A DNA stretch of 64,000 bases. Source: Psychrobacillus lasiicapitis. GTDB lineage: Bacteria; Bacillota; Bacilli; Bacillales_A; Planococcaceae. The position numbers and the translations under genes are program-made. Location of the stretch: assembly GCF_006861795.1 (NCBI RefSeq), contig NZ_VDGH01000005.1, positions 186,001-250,000 on the forward strand, read 5' to 3'. Shown piece after piece: positions 7,638-16,004 of this stretch (positions within the stretch are counted from its first letter, which is position 1; every line of letters starts with the position of its first letter). The notes under the pieces are model-generated. The model did not search any database, had not been told where the DNA came from, and saw only the letters and a program-made list of their open reading frames with translations.

Positions 7638-9173
7638 TTAACTTTGCACAAGTGGAATGTACACGGTAAAACATGTACCTTTTCCTACTTCACTTTCTAC
7701 TTCTATCAACCCATGATGCGCTTCTACTAGATGCTTCACAATGGCAAGACCTAAGCCTGTACCACCTGAGTTTCTACTTCTTGCACGATCCACTCGATAA
7801 AAGCGTTCAAATATTCGACTAATCTCTTTTTTACTAATTCCAATTCCTTCATCTTGAATTCGGAATATGCCATACTTGTTATCCTTGAAAATGGAAATAT
7901 GTAGAATAGTATGATCAGGCGAATACGTAATTGCATTTGTTACTAAGTTCATCAAAATTTGCATTAAACGATTGGAGTCTCCTAAAACTTTTACGGAGTC
8001 TTCTACCGCTAATGCCAATTCTATTTCTTTTTCTTCCAAGAGATGGGTCGACATCTCGATGCATCGATCCAATACATCCTTCAATTTTACATTACTCAAA
8101 TTCACTTCATACCCAACTTGCTCCACCTTGGAAAGGTCCAGCAAATCGGTAATAAGCATTTGCAATCGATTACTTTCTTTATGAATAATTTCAAGAAAGG
8201 ATAACAATGTATCCTCATTTTTGTAAGCCCCATAAAGTAATGTTTCCGAAAATCCTTTAATAGAAGTTACCGGAGTTTTGAGTTCGTGGGAAACATTTGC
8301 AACAAAATCTTTTCGTACTTGCTCTAACTTAATAAGCTCTGTGATATCATGCATTACCACAACGATACCTAGCCATCTTCCGTGTTCTCCAATTACAGGT
8401 GCCCCATAAGCATCCATATAATAAGTATGTAAATTTCGCTTAATCTGAATTTGTTCACGGGATGAGGATTCCGTTAAAAAAAGCTTATCGATAAAAGCTT
8501 CTATCTTATCTGGAAGACCTATTTTACGAAAAAGTTTCCCATCGATATTTTCAAATGAAATTTGCAATTGCTTTAAAAATGATCGATTCACAATCGTTAC
8601 TAATCCATTTCGATCAATCATGATTAAGGCACTACCCATGTTTTCAATTAATGTTTTTAAACGTTCTTTTTCCGTTTCACGCATCACAGAAATATCATGT
8701 AAATTACGTGCAAGTATATTGATGGAATTGCTCAATGTAGACATACCAGAGAAATCATCTTCAAATGCCCGAATACGATAGTTACCCCTTGCAAGTTCCA
8801 TTGCGGTTTCAGTTAGATGTTCTATTGGTTGAGCATATTTTTTAAATATATTTGCTCCCAAAAACAAAGCAACAAGAAAAGTGATGAATAAAATAAAAAA
8901 CAAAAATAACCAAAGTGATTGTTGTTCATTCGCCATTTCAGTATTTTGAAGCGTTGAATTTAGTGTTTGCTTTATAGTCGATTGCTCTTCTTTTGAAAGT
9001 TCTGTTGTAGCTAAATCTGTAGCTATTTGTTCCATTTTGGAGTCTATTAAAACAACAGTGGAATGATGAACAAAAATAGGATAAAGTTGCCCAAGAACGA
9101 GACCAAGACTAGCTAAAATTAATCCAATTACTATAGAGTACGTTCGTAATATTTTGGATTGAAATCTTTTCAT
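7638..9173 (-). CDS. phoR: PhoR-type sensor histidine kinase
   Basis: Membrane sensor kinase paired with PhoP, controlling the phosphate-starvation response. In 511 residues I see a membrane segment (12-34), an extracytoplasmic loop of about 50 residues, a second membrane segment (87-108), HAMP, PAS (about 175-280, LMIDRNGLVTIVN), and HisKA with phospho-acceptor His296 in NVSHELKTP. The catalytic domain has the N box NLVTNAITYS and the G boxes DEGIGIS and GGTGLGLAIVK. The loop is clearly shorter than the PAS-like sensor of B. subtilis PhoR, so signal input may differ. Start ATG overlaps the phoP stop by one base (TAATG). Confidence 0.93.
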   Translation of the reverse strand: MKRFQSKILRTYSIVIGLILASLGLVLGQLYPIFVHHSTVVLIDSKMEQIATDLATTELSKEEQSTIKQTLNSTLQNTEMANEQQSLWLFLFFILFITFLVALFLGANIFKKYAQPIEHLTETAMELARGNYRIRAFEDDFSGMSTLSNSINILARNLHDISVMRETEKERLKTLIENMGSALIMIDRNGLVTIVNRSFLKQLQISFENIDGKLFRKIGLPDKIEAFIDKLFLTESSSREQIQIKRNLHTYYMDAYGAPVIGEHGRWLGIVVVMHDITELIKLEQVRKDFVANVSHELKTPVTSIKGFSETLLYGAYKNEDTLLSFLEIIHKESNRLQMLITDLLDLSKVEQVGYEVNLSNVKLKDVLDRCIEMSTHLLEEKEIELALAVEDSVKVLGDSNRLMQILMNLVTNAITYSPDHTILHISIFKDNKYGIFRIQDEGIGISKKEISRIFERFYRVDRARSRNSGGTGLGLAIVKHLVEAHHGLIEVESEVGKGTCFTVYIPLVQS

Positions 9174-9886
9174 TACAATTTAGGTTCCTCGAATTTATAT
9201 CCTAGCCCTCTGATTGTTTTAATGAAAATTGGCTTTCTACTATTTTCTTCAATCTTATCTCGTAAATGACTAACATGAACATCCACAATCCGCGTATCTC
9301 CCGCAAAATCGTAGTTCCAGACAGCGCTTAATAATTGGTCGCGTGTAAGTACTCTATTTTTATTTTCAATTAAGTAAACAAGCAATTCAAATTCTTTCGG
9401 GGTAAACTCAATTGGCTCTTCATTTAAAAGGACTTCAAATCGCTCTGGATAAATTTGTAATGGTCCAAAGGAATACATTTCTTCTTTTGGTTTTATTTCA
9501 TTCATTTGATGCTCTGAAGAAATATTAGAACGGCGTAGCATAGCTTTCACACGAGCAGTAACCTCACGTGGGCTAAACGGTTTGGTCATATAATCATCCG
9601 CACCCAATTCAAGACCGAGCACTTTATCAAACTCTTCGTCTTTTGCAGTAAGCATAATAATCGGTGTTTGAATTTTTTTGAGTCGAAGTTCCTTACATAC
9701 TTCCATTCCGTCCATACGTGGCAACATCCAATCTAACACAATGACATCCGGATTTTCCTCCACTGCACGATCCAAGCCTTCTAAACCGTCGTATGCAGTA
9801 ATTACCTCAAAACCTGCATCCTCTAGATTATATTTTAATAATGTTACAATTGAGCTTTCATCATCCACAACTAATACTTTTTTCAT
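9173..9886 (-). CDS. phoP: PhoP response regulator (OmpR family)
   Basis: Transcription factor phosphorylated by PhoR; in Bacillus it controls phosphate uptake and teichoic acid genes. The 237-residue product has a receiver domain (MKKVLVVDDE; phospho-acceptor Asp52 in VLDWMLP; conserved Lys in YMTKPFSP) and an OmpR-type winged helix ending IFIKTIRGLGYKFE. I chose the ATG preceded by TTTGGAGGC; the upstream extension to 9940 has no ribosome site. Its position after mdh matches B. subtilis, except that a small hotdog gene is inserted between mdh and phoP. I found no clear PhoP direct-repeat box upstream by eye. Confidence 0.95.
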   Translation of the reverse strand: MKKVLVVDDESSIVTLLKYNLEDAGFEVITAYDGLEGLDRAVEENPDVIVLDWMLPRMDGMEVCKELRLKKIQTPIIMLTAKDEEFDKVLGLELGADDYMTKPFSPREVTARVKAMLRRSNISSEHQMNEIKPKEEMYSFGPLQIYPERFEVLLNEEPIEFTPKEFELLVYLIENKNRVLTRDQLLSAVWNYDFAGDTRIVDVHVSHLRDKIEENSRKPIFIKTIRGLGYKFEEPKL

Positions 9887-9948
9887 TTTTTTGCCTCCAA
9901 AGTTGATTTGAAACCCCCATTCCAAATCATTTGACCTCAAATGTCGAC

Positions 9949-10395
9949 TTACTGTTCGATTGCTGGTGGATTAACGTAAAAAGTACCAGCTAATACTGCA
10001 TTATTTTGTTCATTATTAGCAATAACTGAAATTACTATTTCATTTAAACTTATATCAATCTCCATTACTTCGAACGTAAACTTTAAAGTTGAATAGTGAT
10101 AAGCAGGTGCTAAAAAGCTGATGTTTTGCTTTGTAATATAAGCTCCTGGACCGGGTAAGTATTTAGAGATAGCAGCTGTAATAATACCCATTAACATAAT
10201 TGGTGGGACAATAGGCTTTTCATAGATTGTTTTGGAAGCAAAATCATGCTGAATATATAAAGGATTATTATCATTTGTTAACCCTAAGTATAGAAGTAAA
10301 TCCTTATCTTCTATTTTCTCAGTAATTGTTAATTTTTCACCAACAATTAAATCATTTATATTCTTACCCTTTTTCTGTATTTTTCCCAATAACAA
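9949..10395 (-). CDS. MaoC-like hotdog-fold protein
   Basis: A 148-residue hotdog protein of the (R)-specific enoyl-CoA hydratase/MaoC type. After an N-terminal lead (KINDLIVGEKLTIT-like), the segment LGLTNDNNPLYIQHDFA corresponds to the hydratase motif, in which a catalytic Asp and His usually lie in D-x-N-x-x-H. Here an Asn pair and His are present with different spacing, so activity is uncertain. The rest is hotdog beta sheet ending AGTFYVNPP. Start is TTG with GGGAGG 8 bases upstream. It lies between the mdh terminator and phoP, with its own candidate promoter TTGTAC-16-TATAGC. Function is unknown. Confidence 0.7.
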   Translation of the reverse strand: MLLGKIQKKGKNINDLIVGEKLTITEKIEDKDLLLYLGLTNDNNPLYIQHDFASKTIYEKPIVPPIMLMGIITAAISKYLPGPGAYITKQNISFLAPAYHYSTLKFTFEVMEIDISLNEIVISVIANNEQNNAVLAGTFYVNPPAIEQ

Positions 10396-10442
10396 GATTT
10401 CATCCTCCCATCAATTAGCTATATCTATCTTAACAATAAGTA

Positions 10443-10476
10443 CAAAAAAAATCGAGCGGGTTTCCCACACTCGATT
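10443..10476 (-). terminator. mdh terminator
   Basis: On the minus strand the stem AATCGAG/CTCGATT, extended by CCCGCT pairing, is followed by eight T. It lies 15 bp past the mdh stop. Confidence 0.8.
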
Positions 10477-10490
10477 AATATTATCGTGAA

Positions 10491-11429
10491 TTATGCTAAA
10501 ACATTCATAACTGCTTTAACAGAATCAGCAGATTTACTTAGTAAGCCCTGTTCTTCTTCCGTCAGTTCAAGCTCAACAATCTTCTCGATACCACCGGCAC
10601 CAAGTATAGTGGGAACTCCAAGATATATACCATCCATACCATATTCACCCTCTAAATAAGCAATAGAAGGTAATACACGCTTTTGGTCTTTCAGAATCGC
10701 TTCAGCCATTTCGACTAACGATGCTGCTGGAGCATAATAAGCTGAGCCATTACCTAGAAGATTAACGATTTCAGCTCCTCCTTTGCGAGTGCGTTCCACA
10801 ATTTCTTCTAGACGGATAGCGTCGATAAGATTTTCTAATGGAATACCACCGGCATAGGAGTATCTTACTAATGGAACCATATCATCGCCATGTCCGCCAA
10901 GAACAAAACCAGTAACATCTTTAACAGATAAGTTTAACTCTCGTGCGACAAACGTACGAAAACGAGCTGTATCCAGTACACCAGATTGTCCGATTACGCG
11001 TTCTTTTGGCAGACCTGACTCTTTATAAACCGTATAGGTCATTGCATCAACTGGATTGGTTAATACGATGATAGTAGTATTTGGCGAATATTTGACAATT
11101 TCACTTGTTACTGCTTTCATTACTTTTTGGTTTGTTTGAACTAAATCATCACGGCTCATTCCTGGTTTACGGGCAATACCCGCCGTAATAATTACTAAAT
11201 CCGAATTTTTTGTATCTTCATAGTCAGAAGTACCTATGATGTCTGCGTCAAATCCTTGTACTGGCCCAGCTTGTGCCATGTCTAATGCTTTACCTTTAGT
11301 AGCATTTTCTGCTTGTGGAATGTCTACTAATACAATGTCACCAAGTTCTTTTTGAGCAAGTAGAAAAGCAGTTGTTGCACCTGTAAATCCGCCACCGATT
11401 ACTGATATTTTACTTCTTTTCAATGTCAT
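10491..11429 (-). CDS. mdh: malate dehydrogenase
   Basis: NAD-dependent malate dehydrogenase of the LDH-like type; interconverts malate and oxaloacetate in the TCA cycle. The 312-residue product has the Rossmann motif [11 protein letters not shown], the substrate-binding Arg loop [13 protein letters not shown], and catalytic His in [19 protein letters not shown] lies before the ATG. In B. subtilis citZ-icd-mdh is one cluster; here icd and mdh are separated by about 310 bp containing a terminator and a repeat, so mdh is probably transcribed at least partly on its own. Confidence 0.97.
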   Translation of the reverse strand: MTLKRSKISVIGGGFTGATTAFLLAQKELGDIVLVDIPQAENATKGKALDMAQAGPVQGFDADIIGTSDYEDTKNSDLVIITAGIARKPGMSRDDLVQTNQKVMKAVTSEIVKYSPNTTIIVLTNPVDAMTYTVYKESGLPKERVIGQSGVLDTARFRTFVARELNLSVKDVTGFVLGGHGDDMVPLVRYSYAGGIPLENLIDAIRLEEIVERTRKGGAEIVNLLGNGSAYYAPAASLVEMAEAILKDQKRVLPSIAYLEGEYGMDGIYLGVPTILGAGGIEKIVELELTEEEQGLLSKSADSVKAVMNVLA

Positions 11430-11459
11430 AAGAAAACTCTCCTTTTGTATAAATCAATT

Positions 11460-11690
11460 ACACCTTGGCGTAGTTGCGTCCAGATTTTGACTCGAGCAGA
11501 AAGACATTGCAGTCGTTACGATAAGACGTAGCGATCTTAGACTGCCTTCCCTGACTCCTTTTGAAATCTGTGACATCCGCCAGAGGCTCTATCTTTGTTC
11601 AGTAGGCTTTTGAACATCTACTGAACAGTAAACAAAACCGAATTCATCTCACCACCCAAATAAGTGGGGGTACTTTACTGAATGACGATA
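11460..11690. repeat. intergenic repeat family R3 between icd and mdh
   Basis: This 230-bp block fills most of the 309-bp gap. It shows CACCTTGGCGTAGTTGCGTC at one end, paired short motifs CAGATTTT and AAATCTG, a perfect 10-bp hairpin TGTTCAGTAG/CTACTGAACA (about 11597-11628), and then a CACCAC/AGTGGGGG region. No reading frame with a ribosome site is present. I recall similar CTTGGCGTA...TTGCGTCCAGATTTT elements scattered between genes in Planococcaceae; that is memory, not a search. Confidence 0.6.
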
Positions 11691-11716
11691 AAAGGAAGGG
11701 AAAAATCCCTTCCTTC
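11691..11716 (-). terminator. icd terminator
   Basis: Perfect 10-bp stem AAGGAAGGGA/TCCCTTCCTT with a 4-base loop and T run, 23 bp past the icd stop on the minus strand. Confidence 0.85.
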
Positions 11717-11738
11717 AAAATCAAAATTCATTTACAAA

Positions 11739-13004
11739 TTACATGTTTTTGATCAATTCATCACCGAACTCAGAACATTTAACTTCTGTTGCTCCGTCCA
11801 TTAGACGAGCAAAATCATAAGTTACTACTTTAGATGCAATAGTTTTTTCCATTGAATCCATGATTAATTTTGCTGCTTCAGTCCAACCAAGGTGTTCAAG
11901 CATTAATACACCAGAAAGGATTACAGAAGATGGATTTACTTTATCAAGACCAGCATATTTTGGAGCTGTTCCGTGAGTTGCTTCGAAAATAGCATGTCCA
12001 GTTACATAGTTAATGTTAGCTCCTGGAGCGATACCAATACCACCAACTTGAGCAGCTAATGCATCAGAAATATAATCTCCGTTTAAGTTCATTGTAGCAA
12101 CTACATCGAACTCTTTTGGACGAGTTAAGATTTGTTGTAAGAAGATATCAGCGATTGAATCTTTTACTAAGATTTTACCACCTGCAAGTGCGTCTGCTTG
12201 TGCTTTGTCTGCAGCTTCAGTTCCTTGCTCGTCTTTAATTTGATCGTATTGGTTCCAAGTGAATACTTTATCGCCGAATTCTTGCTCAGCAACTTCATAG
12301 CCCCAATTTTTGAAAGCTCCTTCTGTGAACTTCATGATATTTCCTTTATGAACAAGTGTTAAAGATTCGCGCCCTTCTTTAATAGCATAGTTAAGTGCAG
12401 CGCGAACTAAACGTTTTGTTCCTTCTTCAGAAACTGGCTTAATACCAATACCTGAAGTTTCAGGGAAACGGATTTTATTAACGCCCATTTCGTTTTGAAG
12501 GAAGCTGATTAACTTTTTCACTTCATCCGAACCTTTTGCATACTCAATGCCGGCATAAATATCCTCTGTATTTTCACGGAAAATAACCATATCAGTATCT
12601 TCTGGACGTTTTACTGGAGAAGGAACACCAGTGAAATAACGAACTGGACGTAAGCAAGTATATAAATCAAGTTCTTGACGTAATGCTACGTTTAAAGAAC
12701 GAATACCACCACCGATTGGTGTTGTAAGAGGTCCTTTAATAGCGATTAAATATTCATTGATTACATCAAGTGTTTCTTGTGGTAACCATTCGCCAGTTTG
12801 ATCAAACGCTTTTTGACCAGCAAGTACTTCTTTCCATTCAATTTTCTTTTCACCATTATATGCTTTTTCAACTGCTGCTTCTAGAACGCGTGAAGCTGAT
12901 GCCCAAATGTCAGGACCAGTCCCGTCTCCTTCGATGAAAGGAATAATTGCTGTGTTCGGTACGTTAAGTACTCCGTTTTCTACAGTGATTTTACCAGTTG
13001 TCAT
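11739..13004 (-). CDS. icd: NADP-dependent isocitrate dehydrogenase
   Basis: Oxidative decarboxylation of isocitrate to 2-oxoglutarate with NADP. The 421-residue product has the family start [14 protein letters not shown], the substrate phosphate loop [13 protein letters not shown] (containing the serine that is a regulatory site in E. coli), the metal-binding [10 protein letters not shown] region and the cofactor segment [11 protein letters not shown]. The ATG is preceded by AGGAGG. It lies 73 bp after citZ with no terminator between, so citZ-icd is probably one transcript ending at the hairpin at 11691. Confidence 0.97.
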   Translation of the reverse strand: MTTGKITVENGVLNVPNTAIIPFIEGDGTGPDIWASASRVLEAAVEKAYNGEKKIEWKEVLAGQKAFDQTGEWLPQETLDVINEYLIAIKGPLTTPIGGGIRSLNVALRQELDLYTCLRPVRYFTGVPSPVKRPEDTDMVIFRENTEDIYAGIEYAKGSDEVKKLISFLQNEMGVNKIRFPETSGIGIKPVSEEGTKRLVRAALNYAIKEGRESLTLVHKGNIMKFTEGAFKNWGYEVAEQEFGDKVFTWNQYDQIKDEQGTEAADKAQADALAGGKILVKDSIADIFLQQILTRPKEFDVVATMNLNGDYISDALAAQVGGIGIAPGANINYVTGHAIFEATHGTAPKYAGLDKVNPSSVILSGVLMLEHLGWTEAAKLIMDSMEKTIASKVVTYDFARLMDGATEVKCSEFGDELIKNM

Positions 13005-13077
13005 TTTATAATTTCCTCCTACTATATCTATAATGCTATCAACTCATATTAATTGTTAAAGCGAAATTTTAATAAGA

Positions 13078-14193
13078 TTATCTTTCCTCAATCGGAATAT
13101 ATGTTTGCAAACCAGGTCCAACATAATCTGCACGAGGGCGGATTAAGCGGTTGTTAGCATATTGTTCAAGAATATGGGCAGTCCAACCAGACACACGTGA
13201 AACTGCAAAAATAGGTGTAAATAAATCATGGTCAATGTTTAATGAATGATACACAGAAGCAGAGTAGAAATCTACGTTAGGTGGTAAATTCTTTTGTCCA
13301 GTAACGATTTCTTCAATACGTACAGACATATCATATAATTTTGATTCACCACGAAGCGTAGTAAGTTTCTTAGACATTTCGCGCAAGTGTTTTGCACGTG
13401 GATCCCCTTTGCGATATACACGGTGACCGAAGCCCATAATTTTTACTTTGTTTTCTAGTTTTTCATTAATATACTTGTCCACATTTTCTAATGAACCAAT
13501 CTCAGTTAACATTTTCATAACTTGTTCATTTGCACCACCGTGAAGTGGACCTTTTAAGGCACCAAGTGCTGCTACTACACCTGAATACATATCTGATAGC
13601 GTAGCTACACAAACACGTGCAGTAAATGTAGATGCATTTAACTCATGATCTGCATGTAGTACAAGTGCTTTGTCAAAAGCTTCTATTTCAATGTCATCTG
13701 GAAGATCACCAGATAGCATGTACAAGAAGTTTGCAGCATATCCTAAATCAGTTTTAGGTGCAATTGGTTCTAAGCCTTTACGAACACGTGAAAATGCTGT
13801 TACTAATGTTGGAAGTTTTGCTTGTAATTGAATTGCTTTTAAGTAATTAGCCTCGTCGGACATATCTTCTGCAGCATCATCATATAATGCTAGCATAGAT
13901 ACTGCTGTTCTTAGAGCAGACATGGGGTGAACATTATTAATCGGATACGTTTTGAAATGATTTAAAACTTCTTGAGGAACAGCCATATTATCAGCTAATT
14001 GTTGCTTTAGTTCTGCTAGCTCATCTGCTTTTGGAAGGCGTTTATGCCATAGTAAATATACTACTTCTTCAAAACTTGCATTTGTTGCTAAATCGTCAAT
14101 ATTGTAGCCAACGTATGTAAGTGTGTCATCAATGATAGAACTGATGGCAGTCTCCGCAGCTACAACACCTTCTAAACCACGAGTTGTTGTCAT
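13078..14193 (-). CDS. citZ: citrate synthase
   Basis: Condenses acetyl-CoA and oxaloacetate to citrate. The 371-residue length and the short Gram-positive form match CitZ. Active-site signatures are ADHELNASTFTAR (first catalytic His region), GPLHGGANE (second His) and GFGHRVYR, with the Asp in PPNVDFYSA. I start at the ATG after AAGGGGAG; the frame to 14223 has no ribosome site. A sigma-A promoter with a one-mismatch CcpA operator just upstream of its -35 lies about 100-145 bp before the start, consistent with carbon catabolite control as known for B. subtilis citZ. Confidence 0.97.
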   Translation of the reverse strand: MTTTRGLEGVVAAETAISSIIDDTLTYVGYNIDDLATNASFEEVVYLLWHKRLPKADELAELKQQLADNMAVPQEVLNHFKTYPINNVHPMSALRTAVSMLALYDDAAEDMSDEANYLKAIQLQAKLPTLVTAFSRVRKGLEPIAPKTDLGYAANFLYMLSGDLPDDIEIEAFDKALVLHADHELNASTFTARVCVATLSDMYSGVVAALGALKGPLHGGANEQVMKMLTEIGSLENVDKYINEKLENKVKIMGFGHRVYRKGDPRAKHLREMSKKLTTLRGESKLYDMSVRIEEIVTGQKNLPPNVDFYSASVYHSLNIDHDLFTPIFAVSRVSGWTAHILEQYANNRLIRPRADYVGPGLQTYIPIEER

Positions 14194-14293
14194 TTCGAAA
14201 TCTCCCCTTCTACAGTATAACAATTCGCTCCACTTAACCGTTGGACGAAATATTACCTGTATATATTATGTACCTTTTAAGCCTTACAATTCT

Positions 14294-14336
14294 AGTATAA
14301 TCATATTTGGCGATTTTGTGAATGAAAACGCTTAAA
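14294..14336 (-). promoter_or_regulatory. citZ promoter with adjacent cre-like site
   Basis: Minus strand: -35 TTCACA (14322-14317), 17-base spacer, -10 TATACT (14299-14294). Directly upstream, 14323-14336 reads TGAAAACGCTTAAA, matching TGWAARCGYTWNCW at all positions but one (A where the consensus has C). CcpA binding here is inferred; ccpA is in this window. Confidence 0.6.
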
Positions 14337-14384
14337 ATTATTAAAAAATAATGTTTGTATATCCTAATTTTTTGAAAAGAATGG

Positions 14385-15359
14385 ATGAAAATGATTACTC
14401 TACAAATAAATAAGAAAGAATTTATGTCGCTTTGGATACCATTTGGAATTATTATACTAATTTCACTTGTTGCTTACCCTTTATCTTTAGCGATTATATG
14501 TGGTTATTTTTTATATCCTATTACAAATTTCTTTTATAAAAATATGAAACTACCTGTTACTATTAGTGTCCTGTTAACAGAAGCAGTTATTTTGTCTAGT
14601 TTTATATTATTTTTATTTGTAATAGTACAAGCTCTCCTTGATATTCTTCCGCTTATTCATGAGCATATTTTGTTATTACCATTTGTCGAGTTGAAACAGC
14701 ATCCTATTTTCCTATTTTTTGAAGGAAAGTTTCAAAACCTTTTAAACAAACTACTGAATGATTTATTATTAAATTTGACAAATTTACCTTCTTATTTTTT
14801 TGAAGTTTTTTTATTTAGTATTGGCTTATTTTTTTCTTTATACGAATCTACGAAAGATCGTCTTTGGTTTCTCGTTTACTTTCCTAAAAAAGCACGAAAT
14901 TTCTCTCAAAGAGCGCTAAAAAAATCATCTGGCGTCATGAATAAATTTATCTCGGTAGAGTTAAAGCTGTTTTTTTTGACATTTGTTCTTTTAGCAATAG
15001 GATTCAAATTATTAGGTTTCCCTAATCCTATAAAATATGCGTTTCTCGTATCGTTAGTAGATAGCATCCCTTTTTTAGGAACAGGCATACTATTAATACC
15101 GCTTAGTGTTTACTTTTTTTTGATGGAGCAACGAATGGCCGGGATAATCGTTTTACTACTATATATATTTGTTCAGTTAACTAGGCATATTGTAGAAAAT
15201 GTTTTGTGGTCTTCCTCTATGCAAATAAAGGCCGTCCACGTATTCTTTCTAAGCGCGGCAGCCATTTTAATCTTTGGATTTATAGGAATATTATTTAGCC
15301 CATTTATTTACTTGGTCGCAAACAAGTGGGAAAACCTTACGAAGACTTCATCACGATAA
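14385..15359 (+). CDS. ytvI: YtvI-like AI-2E family membrane protein
   Basis: A 324-residue polytopic membrane protein of the AI-2E transporter (UPF0118/PerM) family, counterpart of the B. subtilis gene next to fxsA and citZ. Hydrophobic segments lie near residues 15-38, 60-85, about 140-155, then the C-terminal group typical of the family, with LGFPNPIKYAFLVSLVDSIPFLGTGILLIPL as the conserved core, here seen in pieces such as SIPFLGTGILLIP. Substrate unknown. The ribosome site is weak (AAAGAATGG). Its last 23 bp overlap the end of fxsA on the opposite strand. Orientation is divergent from citZ. Confidence 0.85.
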   Translation: MKMITLQINKKEFMSLWIPFGIIILISLVAYPLSLAIICGYFLYPITNFFYKNMKLPVTISVLLTEAVILSSFILFLFVIVQALLDILPLIHEHILLLPFVELKQHPIFLFFEGKFQNLLNKLLNDLLLNLTNLPSYFFEVFLFSIGLFFSLYESTKDRLWFLVYFPKKARNFSQRALKKSSGVMNKFISVELKLFFLTFVLLAIGFKLLGFPNPIKYAFLVSLVDSIPFLGTGILLIPLSVYFFLMEQRMAGIIVLLLYIFVQLTRHIVENVLWSSSMQIKAVHVFFLSAAAILIFGFIGILFSPFIYLVANKWENLTKTSSR

Positions 15360-15729
15360 CTTGACCATTTTTCATTTTTTTACGTATCCAGCGATAGAGT
15401 AGCGGTTTAAATAGGTTTCTTGTAGGGGAAAATAACAACATAAAGCCAAGGAGATCCGAAATAAAACCAGGTAGTATTACTAAGATAGAACCAATAAAAA
15501 TGAAAATTCCATTAATAGCAACCTCACCTGGCGCTTGACCGTTTTTGATATTATCCGAAACTTCTCGAAAGGCTCTCATTCCTTGTCTCTTTGCAAAATA
15601 CGCACCAATTATTCCACTTGCTAGGATCAAGAGTAATGTATACCCTGCTCCAATCGTTCTACCAGATAGCAGCAATATATATAACTCTATTGCTGGAATA
15701 ACTATGATTAAGCCTATAATCCATTTCAT
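15337..15729 (-). CDS. fxsA: FxsA family membrane protein
   Basis: A 130-residue membrane protein of the FxsA family; E. coli FxsA is named for suppressing F exclusion of phage T7 when overproduced, but the normal role is unknown. I see membrane segments at about 2-22, 28-46 and 72-100, with the conserved IPAIELYILL start and the ILPGFISDLLGFMLL block. AAGGTG precedes the ATG. The 3' end overlaps ytvI tail to tail. Upstream is a repeat element and then pyk; pyk-fxsA order is as in B. subtilis. Confidence 0.9.
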   Translation of the reverse strand: MKWIIGLIIVIPAIELYILLLSGRTIGAGYTLLLILASGIIGAYFAKRQGMRAFREVSDNIKNGQAPGEVAINGIFIFIGSILVILPGFISDLLGFMLLFSPTRNLFKPLLYRWIRKKMKNGQVIVMKSS

Positions 15730-15744
15730 AAATTCACCTTCCTA

Positions 15745-15962
15745 TGAAAAGCGCAAGCGCCTATGTCTGCCCCGACAGGCAAATGGGGACGTGGTAGGTC
15801 TGCAAAGTATGCCACATCCTGTGGCAAAGCAGACATAACCCGCATCGTGCGGGTCAAGTAGGCAGCTCCTCAGCCACCACAAGCGATTTTGTTTGCGACG
15901 AGCTGTGCGCAGGAGCAGCTTTTTCACATTTGACCCCGAGGGGTAAGGCGCTGGAGCTAGAT
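15745..15962. repeat. intergenic repeat family R2 (GCGCAAGCGCC...GGCGCTGGAGC)
   Basis: A 218-bp block between pyk and fxsA with complementary ends (AGCGCAAGCGCC and GGCGCTGGAGCTAGA). Internal hairpins are TGCCACA/TGTGGCA inside TCTGC/GCAGA, and ACCCGC/GCGGGT. The stretch GCGACGAGCTGTGCGCAGGA is nearly identical to a module inside the R1 copies at 5901 and 35282. Similar elements are familiar between Bacillaceae genes (recollection, not a search). The frame at 15742-15927 inside it is not coding. Confidence 0.75.
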
Positions 15963-15974
15963 CTCCTAGAATAA

Positions 15975-16000
15975 TTGCCCCACCTTAAACGGTGAGGCAA
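15975..16000. terminator. hairpin at the end of pyk
   Basis: Stem TTGCCCCACC/GGTGAGGCAA (one G-T pair), 6-base loop, 5 bp past the pyk stop. The T run is strong on the plus strand and weak on the minus strand, so its efficiency for pyk is uncertain. Confidence 0.6.
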
Positions 16001-16004
16001 TTTT

